The notes: generated by a model not told the origin, from the sequence alone. DNA of 64,000 nucleotides from Nitrospira sp. (GCA_009594865.1 VOPT01000001.1:62001-126000); one strand, 5' to 3'. Counted from the first letter of the stretch, positions 8,831 through 18,391 are shown. Program-made: numbers and translations.

Positions 8831-10081
8831 TCAGCCCAACTCCCTCAGTCGCCCCTCCAGAAACCGCCGCTCGGGCTCCTGTTGCGTCAGCGCCAACGCC
8901 CGTTCATAGGAGGCTTTGGATTCCACGGTTCGCCCGAGTCGCCGGCAGAGATCCGCCCGCGCGGAATGCGCGAGGTGATAATTGGTCAGATCGCCGCGCG
9001 AGAGGATAACATCGACCAGCGCAAGACCCGCCAATGGACCGTCACGCATCGCCACGGCCACCGCCCGGTTCAGTTCCACCACCGGTGACGACTCAGCCTG
9101 CAACAATACGTCGTACAGGCCGACGATCTGCGCCCAGTCCGTCAGCGCTGCTTCAGGCGCGTCCGCATGGACGGCGGCGATCACCGCCTGGATCGTATAG
9201 GGACCGACTTGACGGGTTGCCAGCGCCCGTTCCACCAGGGCCGTTCCTTCGGCAATCTGATCTCGATTCCACAGCGAGCGATCCTGTTGTTCCAGAAGAA
9301 TTAAATCACCTGTCGGCGATGTCCGCGCGGCGCGCCGCGAGTCTTGCAGGAGCATGAGGGCTAGGAGTCCCAGCACCTCGGCTTCCGGTAATAGGCCGAC
9401 CAGTACCCGTCCAAGGCGTATCGCTTCGCCGGATAAATCATGCCTGGTCAGCGAATCCCCGGACGACGCACTGTATCCCTCGTTGAATACCAAGTAGACG
9501 ACTCTCAGCACCGCATCCAGCCGGTCGGGGAAATCAGTCTCCGACGGCACCTCATAGGGAATACGGGCGTCGCGAATCTTGCCTTTGGCGCGCACGATGC
9601 GTTGCGCAATCGTGGTGGGCTTCGTCAGAAACGCACGGGCAATCTCGTCGGTCGTGAGGCCACAGACCTCCCTGAGCGTCATTGAGACTTGGGATTCCGG
9701 CGACAGCGCGGGATGGCAGCAGGTGAAGATTAATCGTAACCGGTCATCCTCAACCGCATCCTCCCCCTCATCAAGGACAGGGTCAGTCGTGATTTCCAGA
9801 TGGTGGGCAAGATCAGGAAGCGACGCATCGAATCTGGCCCGCCGCCGCATGCCGTCGATGGCTTTGAAGCGCCCGGTCGAGACCAGCCAGGCTCGAGGAT
9901 TGGCCGGCACCCCTTCACGCGCCCATTGTTCCACCGCGACGGCAAAGGCTTCATGCAACGCCTCTTCGGCCGCATCGAAGTCTCCGAGCAAGCGAATCAG
10001 GGTGGCGAGGACTTGGCGAGACTGGGTGCGGTAGACCTCGTCCACCAGTGTGCGCACCTGCTGAGACTGGTTCTCGCTCAC
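8831..10081 (-). CDS. ECF42-type RNA polymerase sigma factor with C-terminal extension
   Basis: About 416 residues. The N-terminal half has sigma region 2 (LLGDFDAAEEALHEAF and PRAWLVSTGRFKAID) and region 4 (LTTDEIARAFLTKPTTIAQR, a helix-turn-helix). It is followed by a 200-residue C-terminal part (LIFTCCHP and VYLVFNEGYSASSG motifs, then TPR-like helices) that typifies the ECF42 group and replaces an anti-sigma factor. The GTG at 10081 is chosen because AAGGA lies eight bases upstream; a longer frame starts at 10126. Three DGPF genes and two matching promoters follow in the same orientation. No such promoter is visible upstream of its own start. Confidence 0.9.
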   Translation of the reverse strand: MSENQSQQVRTLVDEVYRTQSRQVLATLIRLLGDFDAAEEALHEAFAVAVEQWAREGVPANPRAWLVSTGRFKAIDGMRRRARFDASLPDLAHHLEITTDPVLDEGEDAVEDDRLRLIFTCCHPALSPESQVSMTLREVCGLTTDEIARAFLTKPTTIAQRIVRAKGKIRDARIPYEVPSETDFPDRLDAVLRVVYLVFNEGYSASSGDSLTRHDLSGEAIRLGRVLVGLLPEAEVLGLLALMLLQDSRRAARTSPTGDLILLEQQDRSLWNRDQIAEGTALVERALATRQVGPYTIQAVIAAVHADAPEAALTDWAQIVGLYDVLLQAESSPVVELNRAVAVAMRDGPLAGLALVDVILSRGDLTNYHLAHSARADLCRRLGRTVESKASYERALALTQQEPERRFLEGRLRELG

Positions 10082-10141
10082 GATCACAGTCCTTCTCGAG
10101 CGGGTAGACCTTGCCGCCTCCCGCACTCATGGGCTACCCCC

Positions 10142-10465
10142 TCAAGTCCGGCCGAGTTGGGCCTTCGCGGCGGCGCTCATCATGTCGGGCTTCCACCGTG
10201 GATCCCAGACCAGATCGACCTCCACGGAGCGTGCCTCCGACAGCTCTCGCAAGATCGCTGAATGCACCATCTCCATCAGCAGCTCTTCCATTGGACAAGC
10301 CGGCGTCGTCATCGTCATCGTGACATGCACCTGGCCATCGCGCACCTCGCTGCCATAGACCAACCCCAGATCGACGATGTTGATCCCCAATTCGGGATCG
10401 ACCACCTGACGGAGCGCGTCCATCACCCGCGGATCCGATCCTGCACTCTGTTTGTCTGTGGACAT
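10142..10465 (-). CDS. MIP18/PaaD-like (DUF59) metal-sulfur cluster assembly factor
   Basis: 107-residue cytoplasmic protein. It contains QVVDPELGINIVDLGLVYGSEV and TMTTPACPMEELL, the DUF59 core with the conserved DPE and the single Cys of the TxxxCP motif. Family members (SufT, PaaD, CIA2) help insert Fe-S clusters into target proteins. The longer upstream frame is not used: the ATG here has AAAGGAG six bases upstream. It lies 47 bases after NnrS and 60 bases before the sigma factor gene, all leftward. With hemerythrin and NnrS this suggests protection or repair of metal centres under NO stress, an inference. Confidence 0.9.
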   Translation of the reverse strand: MSTDKQSAGSDPRVMDALRQVVDPELGINIVDLGLVYGSEVRDGQVHVTMTMTTPACPMEELLMEMVHSAILRELSEARSVEVDLVWDPRWKPDMMSAAAKAQLGRT

Positions 10466-10512
10466 CGCACACTCCTTTGTGCGCGCACGAAACCAGCTTC
10501 GCCAGATCCGCA

Positions 10513-11613
10513 TTACGACGGTGAGCGGGCCGTTGCGCCAGGCCGATCCGGCAGACTGCCCAGAGCCGTCACCGTATTCACCAGGAACAGAATCAGCGTG
10601 ACAGCATTCAGTAACCCGCCGATCTGCCGTCCCGCCCCCCACCCGGCTACATCACCAGCCAGTCGCACCAGCAATGTCGCCTGCAACAAGAGCACATGCG
10701 CGTAAAACAGCGGTCGGTACGTCATCCGGGCACCAAGCACTGCAGGGAAGATAATCGGCGCATGGGCGAAGATCATCGCAAACACGAACCCCAGAAAGAA
10801 TGCGTGCAGCATGGCATCGTACTGCGGCCCCGCGGGAACCCCGCCATAGAGCATCGCCGCCAGCCCGCTCACGCCCAGCCAACCATAACCACTGAGCAGG
10901 CAGACGGCGATGAAGCGCGTCAGCCCTGTTTGCCGGACCGTTCGCCTCGCGATGTCATTGACGCCCAGCCATAGGGCCAAGGCAGTGAGGCCAGCGCCGA
11001 ACACACGCACCGCACCGTCGAACCACCATCCCAGGAGCAACAGCCCCGTCAGCAATGTGCCGATGAAAAGCAAAAAGGCCGCCTGCGCGCCGGCGGTCAC
11101 CTGCTGCAAACGGGCCAATTCCAGACGCTCACCGGCAATGGTCACCACGAGAAAGGCGGCCCACCAGAAGACGACGAGAAAGACGGGCCAACCATGCATC
11201 CACAGCAAATTACCGAGAGCCCAGACGATTGCCCCGCCTCCCATCGTGAACGTGTACAAGGCCGGGTGCCGCCGGATGATGGCGGCAAAAATCGCCACTA
11301 GTCCCGCACTGCCGCCCAGCAGCAAGAGCTGCGCAACCAGCAGTGGACCGCCTCCGATCAACACCAGGGCGCCAAGACCGGTGAGCAACGGCGCCGCGTA
11401 GGCCCAGGATTGGCCGAGCGCCACGGCTCGCTCCAGGCTGATGAGGGTGCCAAGAAACCCCGACACCATCAGCGGACCATGCAGTGAGGAAAACCCCGGC
11501 CGCGGGAGCGGCACATCCCAACCGAGGCGCGCGAGGCCGGCCCAGAGCCCTGTCAGCAACGCCATCATGCCGAGCGCAAGCAGCGGAAGCCGTCGCGGAT
11601 GCCGGATCGTCAT
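10513..11613 (-). CDS. NnrS family membrane protein
   Basis: 366-residue polytopic protein with about twelve hydrophobic helices. The segment HAFFLGFVFAMIFAHAPIIF with its conserved His residues, and the early RPGFSSLHGPLMVSGFLGT with another, identify the NnrS family. NnrS is a haem- and copper-containing protein linked to relief of nitric oxide stress in denitrifiers. The gene begins 22 bases after the hemerythrin gene and precedes the MIP18-like gene, giving one three-gene leftward unit. In a nitrite-metabolising organism a NO-protective role is plausible. Confidence 0.9.
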   Translation of the reverse strand: MTIRHPRRLPLLALGMMALLTGLWAGLARLGWDVPLPRPGFSSLHGPLMVSGFLGTLISLERAVALGQSWAYAAPLLTGLGALVLIGGGPLLVAQLLLLGGSAGLVAIFAAIIRRHPALYTFTMGGGAIVWALGNLLWMHGWPVFLVVFWWAAFLVVTIAGERLELARLQQVTAGAQAAFLLFIGTLLTGLLLLGWWFDGAVRVFGAGLTALALWLGVNDIARRTVRQTGLTRFIAVCLLSGYGWLGVSGLAAMLYGGVPAGPQYDAMLHAFFLGFVFAMIFAHAPIIFPAVLGARMTYRPLFYAHVLLLQATLLVRLAGDVAGWGAGRQIGGLLNAVTLILFLVNTVTALGSLPDRPGATARSPS

Positions 11614-11635
11614 CGTGACGGTCCCTTCGACTCTC

Positions 11636-12184
11636 TCATCGAGGCTCGTCCTTCTCAGATGGAGCGACCGTCTCCAGACGGTACCCGGCCCTGGCGAGTG
11701 CGCCCTCCAAGGTTTTCAGGACGGCCGGACTGTCCGAATGCCTCATGACGCTCACCGTCGGCGCCGATTGCAACGCGTCCCACAATCGTTGTCTCTCTGT
11801 ATCCGGCAGTTGATCGCAGAGCGCATAGATTCCATCGGGGCCTTCTTCCACTGCGTTATGATCCGACAAGATCCGGCGAATCGTCGCCAGGATCTGAGGC
11901 GTCGGGGTGGGCATGAGCAACGTCGCCAGCGCACCATGGTCGAGCCGTAGCTTTGCCGCCACCGGCAACGGGGCCCCGCCACGCCAGCGCTGCACCGCAG
12001 GCAGCAACAGCTTTTCTTCCATGCCGATGTGCCTGAGCAGTCCTGCGCGAAATTGATCGTAGGTTGTTTGATTAATCTGATCGGCCGTGGCTCTCGACGA
12101 GCACAACAGCCCGTCCAGGCGTCGGTGATCCTCTACCAGCAAGGTCGTGATGGGTCCCGGCCGTTCCTTGTCTGTCTCTGCCAT
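11636..12184 (-). CDS. Hemerythrin HHE domain protein with C-terminal extension
   Basis: 182-residue protein. The N-terminal 125 residues form a four-helix HHE domain: TTLLVEDHRRLDGLL, then RHIGMEEKLLLPAV, LRLDHGALATLL and ILSDHNAVEEGP, which supply the His and Glu di-iron ligands. The last 50 residues look like a small separate domain. The ATG is set by GGGAG seven bases upstream; an earlier in-frame ATG lacks this. Such proteins bind O2 or NO or repair Fe-S centres. It is first in the unit with NnrS and the MIP18-like factor. Confidence 0.87.
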   Translation of the reverse strand: MAETDKERPGPITTLLVEDHRRLDGLLCSSRATADQINQTTYDQFRAGLLRHIGMEEKLLLPAVQRWRGGAPLPVAAKLRLDHGALATLLMPTPTPQILATIRRILSDHNAVEEGPDGIYALCDQLPDTERQRLWDALQSAPTVSVMRHSDSPAVLKTLEGALARAGYRLETVAPSEKDEPR

Positions 12185-12361
12185 CCCTTGGCTCCCGTCG
12201 TACGCTCGACTCGCTGGTCTCATGACCGGTCAGCTCGCCTCTTCATCAGCGACAGACCCTACTGCCTGGTGGGCAGACTGTCAACGTTCCGGACGGGGAG
12301 GCGAGAGGAATGATCCAACGAGGCGAAAGGCTGGGAGGAGGCAGCCGGACCAACGAGCCGG

Positions 12362-13834
12362 TCATCCACGGCCAGGTGGTCCCACATCGGTCGCTGGGAC
12401 TGCTGGTCCTCGCGTTCCCGGCGCCTGTCCCGGCTGCTGTTGCGCCATGTCCAGCGGTGACCATCCACCACCCAGCGCTTTGTAGAGTTGCACCACGGAC
12501 ACCAATTGCAGCCGGTGGGTGCCGGTCAGGGCCAGTTCCGCCTCAAACAAATTGCGTTGCGCCACCAGCACATCAAGGTAATTGGCCAGCCCTCCCTTGT
12601 AGCGAAGATTCGCCAGCCGCAAGGCCGACCGTAACGCGTCGACCTGCTGCGCCTGCGCGTCCCGCTGTTCCCGCGCCGTACGCACCGCGACCAGAGCATC
12701 CTCCACTTCGCGAAACGCGACCAGCACCGCCTGTTCGTATCGCGCCAGCACCTCACGACTCTGGGCCTCGGCTGCGTCCTGCTGAAAGCCGAGAATTTGC
12801 GCATTCAGCAACGGCCCCGCCACACCCGGTCCGACGACTCCGAATGCCGTCTCGTTGGCAACCAGCCGCGACAATTGCGGACTGGCCACGCCCAGAATGC
12901 CCGTGATACTCAGCTTCGGAAATCGATCCGCCTTGGCCACACCGATCCTTGCCGTGGCCGCAGCCAATTCCTGTTCGGCCTGCACTAAATCGGGGCGGCG
13001 CTGGAGCAATTCCGATGGAAGACCCGCAGGGACGTCCGGCGGCAACACCTGCTCCGTCAGGGAACGGCCCCGCGCCACCTGCCCCGGCGGTCGCCCGAGG
13101 AGAACGCTCAGCTGGTTCTCCTTCTGTACCATCTGTCTGGTCAACTCCGCCGCCCGGGCCGCAGCGTTGGCCCGTTCCGCCTCGAATTGATCCGCGTCGA
13201 TGCGCGAAATCATGCCCTGCCGCAGTCGAGCCTCGGCAATCCGGACCGATTCCTCCCAGGACTTCAGCGTGCGTTGTGCGACGCCGAGCTGCATATCGAA
13301 CTGCAGCAACTCAAAATAGGCCTCCGCCACACCACTCACGAGTTGCAGCACCACCGCGCGCCGGGCTTCTTCCCTGGCTAACAGGTCTCCTCTCGCGGCC
13401 TCATTCGAACGGCGAACCCGTCCCCAGATATCCATCTCCCAGGACAAATTTCCCTGCAGATAATAGTTGAATGGATTGGGGAACCCTGGAAATAGAAAGT
13501 TCGCCTTGCGACCGAAGGAGGGCGCATTGGCCGTGACATCGGCCTTCGGGGCAAAATCCATTTTTGAAATGAACAGGCGCGATTGGAATTCCTCGACGGA
13601 CGCCACCGCCCGCTGCAGGTCCTTGTTCTCCGCGAGTGCGATGCGAATGAGGCGGCGCAATTCCTCATCCTGCAACAGGTCCCACCAGGGAAGATTGGCG
13701 AAGGACTCCGTTTCCTGAGCCGAGGCTGCCATCCGGAAACCGTTCGGCACCTGAAGGTCCGGACGGGAATAGTCAGGGCCGACCGCACAGCCGGTCAACA
13801 CAACGAGCGTGAGGATGAAGGCGACAATACGCAT
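12362..13834 (-). CDS. Outer-membrane efflux lipoprotein (NodT/OprM type, TolC family)
   Basis: 490-residue outer-membrane channel of the RND exporter encoded upstream. The lipoprotein signal ends in VLTGC (Cys16), followed by AVGPDYSRP, the standard NodT/OprM opening. Two OEP repeats follow, each with long helices; GYLDVLVAQRNLFEAELAL-like text near the end of the second repeat (NYLDVLVAQRNLFEAE) is diagnostic. It is the last gene of the sigma54-driven operon and starts 12 bases after the STAS gene. The C-terminus is rich in Pro, Gly and Gln. Confidence 0.92.
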   Translation of the reverse strand: MRIVAFILTLVVLTGCAVGPDYSRPDLQVPNGFRMAASAQETESFANLPWWDLLQDEELRRLIRIALAENKDLQRAVASVEEFQSRLFISKMDFAPKADVTANAPSFGRKANFLFPGFPNPFNYYLQGNLSWEMDIWGRVRRSNEAARGDLLAREEARRAVVLQLVSGVAEAYFELLQFDMQLGVAQRTLKSWEESVRIAEARLRQGMISRIDADQFEAERANAAARAAELTRQMVQKENQLSVLLGRPPGQVARGRSLTEQVLPPDVPAGLPSELLQRRPDLVQAEQELAAATARIGVAKADRFPKLSITGILGVASPQLSRLVANETAFGVVGPGVAGPLLNAQILGFQQDAAEAQSREVLARYEQAVLVAFREVEDALVAVRTAREQRDAQAQQVDALRSALRLANLRYKGGLANYLDVLVAQRNLFEAELALTGTHRLQLVSVVQLYKALGGGWSPLDMAQQQPGQAPGTRGPAVPATDVGPPGRG

Positions 13835-13846
13835 AATCTACCAATC

Positions 13847-14152
13847 CTATGCGGGATCACACTGGCCGGACGCCCCGACCGGTCCCGCGCCGGTGATTTC
13901 ACCCACGATGTGCCTGGTGCAGCAGCCATGGGCGATCAATGCCGCGCCTTCCCGCCACATCCTGGCCAATAGAGCCTTGCCCTCCTCCGAAATGAACGTG
14001 ATGCCGACCAATTCCACGACGGGAGCGAACATCCCGGACTGCCGCACGGTTTGCCACACCCGTTCCAGTTCCGTCACCCAAGGCCCGCTCAAACTTCCCT
14101 CCAGGGTCAGACGAGCGGAATCTCCTGTCTGCTCCGACGTAATCTTCAGCAT
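13847..14152 (-). CDS. STAS-domain protein
   Basis: 101-residue single STAS domain (MLKITSEQTGDSARLTLEGS, then PVVELVGITFISEEGKALLA). This resembles anti-sigma factor antagonists, but the usual phosphorylatable Ser in the DxSxxGxxxL motif is here in VGITFISEEGKALL: Ser is present and the Asp is replaced. The start follows GGAG and lies ten bases after the pump gene stop. A STAS protein inside an efflux operon is unusual; it may bind a small ligand or tie pump expression to a signalling partner. No partner kinase is visible nearby. Confidence 0.82.
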   Translation of the reverse strand: MLKITSEQTGDSARLTLEGSLSGPWVTELERVWQTVRQSGMFAPVVELVGITFISEEGKALLARMWREGAALIAHGCCTRHIVGEITGAGPVGASGQCDPA

Positions 14153-14162
14153 GGTTCTCCAT

Positions 14163-17100
14163 TCACCCCTTTGCACCGGCAAACTGCAAGCCCGGTTCCT
14201 CGGCTGTTTCAAGCTCCTCCGCCGGCTGATGTCGCGTCGCGATCAACGAATAGAACACCGGCACGACGAACAACGTAAACAGCGTCCCGACCGTCATCCC
14301 TGTGACCAGGACCATCCCGATACTGTTCCGCGCCGCCGCGCCGGGCCCCGATACCAACACCAACGGCAGGTGGCCGAACACCGTCGCCGCCGAGGTCATC
14401 AACACTGGCCGCAGTCTCGTCATGGCCGCTTCACGCAATGCTGCCGTCTTGGACAGGCCGCGCGCTTGCAACGTGTTGGCGAATTCCACGATGAGAATGC
14501 CGTTCTTCGCGATTAACCCCACCAGCGTAATCAAGCCGACTTGCGAATAGATGTTGATCGTGGTCAGATCCAAAAAACTGAACACCAGCGCCCCGGAGAT
14601 GGCCAACGGCACCGAGCCCAGCAGCACAATCAACGGGTCGCGAAAACTCTTGAACTGCGCGGCGAGCACCAGATAGATCAGCACGACTGCGAACCCCAGC
14701 GTCACGATGAGGGCCGACCCCTCATGCCTGATCTGGCGTGATTCGCCGGCATAATCAAGCGTCGCGCGGGAACCGGCGGCGGCCGCAGCGGCTGTTTCCA
14801 GCACACGCAGCGCTTCGTCCTTCGTTACTCCCGGCTTCACACCACCGAAGATCCGAACCGCATTGCGTTGCTGAAAACGGTTCAAGGTCCGCGGGGCGGT
14901 ACTGGTCTCGATGCGGGTAAACGTCGAGACCGGCACCAACTGGCCGCCGGGCGTCTTGATCTTCAAGTCGAGCAGCGGATCGAGTGTGGCCCGATCCTTG
15001 TCGCCGATCTGCGGGATGACCTTATAACTCCGGTCATAGAAATTGAACCGGTTCACATAGGCGCCGCCGAGCAACGTGCCCAACTCCTGACCGACACGGG
15101 CCAGATCGAATCCTAAGTCGGCCAGCCGTTCCCGATCGATCACGACCCGAGCCTCGGGCAAATCGATCTTGAGGTCCGTATCGACGTAGAGGAATTTTCC
15201 GCTCTGCCAACCGGCCCCCAGCACGGCCCCTGTGGTTTCCAGCAACTGCTCGGCAGGCAACTGACTTTCCAGGATCAGTTCGACATCATACTGTCCCGGC
15301 GTCGGCAGCGGCGGATCGAGCCGTGGGAAGACCCGTAGACCGGGAATTTGCGACACGGCGCCATACACCTCGCCGTACATCAGCTCGGTTGAACGTGTCC
15401 GTTCGCGCCAATCTTTCGCCACCAATCCGCCGAACCCGCCCCAGGATGACGTCAGCGACCAGGTAAAGCGCGCCTCGGGAAACGCTCGAAGCGCCTCGAT
15501 GACCTTCAAGGAATCCCGATTCGTGGCAGCCACCGTCGAATCCGGCGCCGCTTCGAGAAACAGGCTGATGTGACTCTGATCTTCCACCGGCGCCAACTCC
15601 TGCCGCGAGAACTGGTACAGCGGCCAGGCGGCCAGCATCACCAACAGGGCCGCAACGACGATTGCCCAGCGCATCTCCAACGCACCGTCGAGCAGACGAC
15701 CGTATCCCGCGCGCGTGGCATCGAAGACCCGATTCACCAACTTGGTCAATCGCCCTTCCTTGCCTTCAGGATGGACGAAGTACGAACTCATCACCGGCGA
15801 GAGCGTGATCGCCACCACGCCGGACAGGACCACGGCGGCGGCCAGGGTCATCGCGAACTCCAAGAACAACGACCCGGTCAAGCCGCCCTGAAACCCGATC
15901 GGAGCGTAGACAGCGGCCAGCGTGATCGTCATGGCGATAATGGGCCCGACCAGCTCGCGCGACCCCAGCAACGCGGCCTGCATGCGGGACTTTCCTTCGC
16001 GCACGTGCCGCTCGACGTTCTCCACGACCACGATGGCATCGTCCACCACCAAGCCCACCGACAACACGATGGCGAGAATCGTCAACAGATTCAGGCTGAA
16101 GCCGAACGCATACATGAAGATCGCCGCGCCGACCAACGACACCGGCATGGCCACCAGCGGCACCAAGGCCGTCCGCACCGAACCCATGAAGAGAAACACC
16201 ACCGTCGCCACGATCAGGACCGTCTCGCCAAGCGTCTTGGTGATTTCCGCCAAGGCGCTCCGCATGAACATGGTGCCGTCCCACACCAACTGCATGTCGA
16301 TGTCCTTCGGCAGGGTGGGACGAATCCGGTCCATCTCCTCCCGCAGCCGGTGCGCGACCTCGATCTCATTCGAACCCACCAGGGGCCAGATGCCGAGATA
16401 CACCCCTTCCGTGCGGTTGTACTTGGCGACCATCTCGGCTTCCTCAGCCCCGTTCTCCACTCGCGCGACATCTCTCAGCCTCACGATGGCCCCGCCGCGA
16501 TCCGTGACGATGAGGTCTTCGAACTCTTCAGTACTCCGCAGATCCGTGTTTGCCAGGAGATTGACCTGCACGAGGTTGCCCTTCGTCCGACCGACGGCAG
16601 CCAGGTAGTTGTTCCGCCGCAACGCCGCTTGCACGTCGCCGGGTGAGAGGTTGTACGCCGCGAGCCGGTCCGGATCGATCCAGACACGCATGGCGATCTG
16701 GCGCCCGCCTTCGATGGTCACGCGTTGCACACCGGTCAGGGTGGCGAATTGCGGCTGGAGCGACCGCAGCAGCCAGTCGGTCAAGGCCGGGACGGTGCGC
16801 TCCGGTGACGTGAAGCTCAGATAAAACGAGGCATAGGGACGATCCGCCCGTTGCACCTCGACCGCAGGTGGCTCCGCCTCAGACGGCAGCTCCGACCGGA
16901 CCTGTTGAAGCCGCGCCGTCACTTCGGCCAACGCCGCCGTGCTGTTATGGTTGAGCTTCAGATGAACCGTCACGGTACTCATCCCGGCACGGCTGGTGGA
17001 CTCCAGATAGTCGACGCCGCTGATGGCCGACACCACCCGTTCGATCGGCGTGGTCAGAAACCCCCGCACCGTCTCGGCACTGGCCCCGTAATAGACCGTG

Positions 17101-17267
17101 GTGATGATGATCGATGAGCTTTCAATCTTGGGATACTGCTGCACCGGCAGCGTCGTCAGCGCACGCCAGCCGACGAGCACAATGACCAAATTGATCACCA
17201 CGGCCAACACCGGGTGCTTGATGAAGACATCGGTAAACGAACGCATGGTCATGCCTCTCTGGCTCAC
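14163..17267 (-). CDS. RND efflux pump permease
   Basis: 1,034 residues, full length for an HAE-type RND transporter. The N-terminus MRSFTDVFIKHPVLAVVINL, the porter domains, GLVVDDAIVVVENVERH in the fourth helix (proton relay Asp pair) and the C-terminal LVGLIAKNGILIVEFAN are all intact. It resembles the MexK/MdtB side of the family, so multidrug or metabolite export is likely, but the substrate is not readable. The first ATG overlaps the adaptor stop codon (ATGA); an internal ATG at 17246 has a better spaced AGAGG and may be the true start. It is the second gene of a four-gene sigma54-type operon. Confidence 0.94.
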   Translation of the reverse strand: MSQRGMTMRSFTDVFIKHPVLAVVINLVIVLVGWRALTTLPVQQYPKIESSSIIITTVYYGASAETVRGFLTTPIERVVSAISGVDYLESTSRAGMSTVTVHLKLNHNSTAALAEVTARLQQVRSELPSEAEPPAVEVQRADRPYASFYLSFTSPERTVPALTDWLLRSLQPQFATLTGVQRVTIEGGRQIAMRVWIDPDRLAAYNLSPGDVQAALRRNNYLAAVGRTKGNLVQVNLLANTDLRSTEEFEDLIVTDRGGAIVRLRDVARVENGAEEAEMVAKYNRTEGVYLGIWPLVGSNEIEVAHRLREEMDRIRPTLPKDIDMQLVWDGTMFMRSALAEITKTLGETVLIVATVVFLFMGSVRTALVPLVAMPVSLVGAAIFMYAFGFSLNLLTILAIVLSVGLVVDDAIVVVENVERHVREGKSRMQAALLGSRELVGPIIAMTITLAAVYAPIGFQGGLTGSLFLEFAMTLAAAVVLSGVVAITLSPVMSSYFVHPEGKEGRLTKLVNRVFDATRAGYGRLLDGALEMRWAIVVAALLVMLAAWPLYQFSRQELAPVEDQSHISLFLEAAPDSTVAATNRDSLKVIEALRAFPEARFTWSLTSSWGGFGGLVAKDWRERTRSTELMYGEVYGAVSQIPGLRVFPRLDPPLPTPGQYDVELILESQLPAEQLLETTGAVLGAGWQSGKFLYVDTDLKIDLPEARVVIDRERLADLGFDLARVGQELGTLLGGAYVNRFNFYDRSYKVIPQIGDKDRATLDPLLDLKIKTPGGQLVPVSTFTRIETSTAPRTLNRFQQRNAVRIFGGVKPGVTKDEALRVLETAAAAAAGSRATLDYAGESRQIRHEGSALIVTLGFAVVLIYLVLAAQFKSFRDPLIVLLGSVPLAISGALVFSFLDLTTINIYSQVGLITLVGLIAKNGILIVEFANTLQARGLSKTAALREAAMTRLRPVLMTSAATVFGHLPLVLVSGPGAAARNSIGMVLVTGMTVGTLFTLFVVPVFYSLIATRHQPAEELETAEEPGLQFAGAKG

Positions 17268-18391
17268 GGTTGCTCCGGAGAACGAGTTGCATCGGACGTG
17301 GCGACGGGATCGCCGGCGGCCACGACGAGCACACCGTCACGTAATTTGAACGCACCCGAGGCCGCCACCTGCTCGCCGACGGCCAATCCTGCATACACGA
17401 TGATGTCATCCCCCGACATGGCGCCGCTCTCGACTTGACGGAGGTGCGCGCGTGGTTTGCCCTGTCCGTCAGGCCCGATCACGAACACCTGGTCACCGCC
17501 TGGCCCCTTCCGCAACGCATTGACCGGAATGGCCACTGCGCTACGTGGCGCCCCCACCCGCACCTTGATTCGCACCGCGGCGCCGGGCACAGGCATCGCA
17601 AGGGACCGATCGATCCTGGCGCGGACCATGGCATTGCGCGTCGCGGGATCGATACGGGCGTCCAGCGCCACGATCTTGGCTTGAACAGCCGAAGCCTCAC
17701 CGGCCGGATACACATCCACCCTATCACCGTGCCGCAAGCCGGCCGCGACATGCTGCGGCACCGCAAAGTCGACATGCACGGCGTCATCGATGCCCTGCAG
17801 GGTCGTCAGTTGCGTGCCTTCATTCAGATACTGTCCGGGATGGACATCGGCCAGGCCGACCCGGGCACGAAACGGTGCGCGAATGGTCTTACGGGCGATC
17901 AAGGCTTTCGTGCGGGCGATTTGAGCCTGCGCGACATCGAGATCCGCCCTGGCACGGTCGACCTCTTCCTGTGCCGCAGCCAGGTCCTGCGTCAGCGCTC
18001 GACGCCGGTCGAGGACCGTGCGTGCCAACACCGCTTGGGCCTGTTGTGCTCGAAGGTCGGCTTCCTCCACTGACACATCGAGCGCAACCAAGACCGTGCC
18101 GGCCTCGACAATCTGGCCCGGAGTGAACCGCACTTGACTCACGGTCCCGGCTAATTCATTGCGCAAAGTAATGGAGCGGAGGGCCAATACCGTCCCGATG
18201 GAAGTGGACGTTTGGTGGTGATCCACCGCCTTCGCCACCGCAAGGGTGACGACTTCCATCGGCTCCGGCTGGTTGGCTGATGCGGCGGCTTGGTCCTGGA
18301 TGCTGCCGTATTTCCACACCCCCAACCCCACCCCGACTCCGATCACCGTCAGCATCAGCAGCGACGATCCGATCCACCCACGACGATTCAT
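17264..18391 (-). CDS. RND efflux periplasmic adaptor (membrane fusion protein)
   Basis: 375-residue adaptor anchored by an N-terminal helix (about residues 5-26), not a lipoprotein. It has a lipoyl-like domain (GTVLALRSITLRNELAGTV), a helical hairpin (about 95-165), a second lipoyl half with TIRAPFRARVGLADVHPGQY, and a barrel domain. Start chosen at the second ATG, which has GGAGG eight bases upstream; another ATG lies six bases earlier. It is the first gene downstream of the sigma54-type promoter at 18471-18485, with an upstream activator-like palindrome further back. Confidence 0.92.
   Translation of the reverse strand: MNRRGWIGSSLLMLTVIGVGVGLGVWKYGSIQDQAAASANQPEPMEVVTLAVAKAVDHHQTSTSIGTVLALRSITLRNELAGTVSQVRFTPGQIVEAGTVLVALDVSVEEADLRAQQAQAVLARTVLDRRRALTQDLAAAQEEVDRARADLDVAQAQIARTKALIARKTIRAPFRARVGLADVHPGQYLNEGTQLTTLQGIDDAVHVDFAVPQHVAAGLRHGDRVDVYPAGEASAVQAKIVALDARIDPATRNAMVRARIDRSLAMPVPGAAVRIKVRVGAPRSAVAIPVNALRKGPGGDQVFVIGPDGQGKPRAHLRQVESGAMSGDDIIVYAGLAVGEQVAASGAFKLRDGVLVVAAGDPVATSDATRSPEQP

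Noticed and set aside
15570..16646. 358-codon plus-strand frame
   Set aside because: Antisense to the second RND pump gene; no recognisable motifs.
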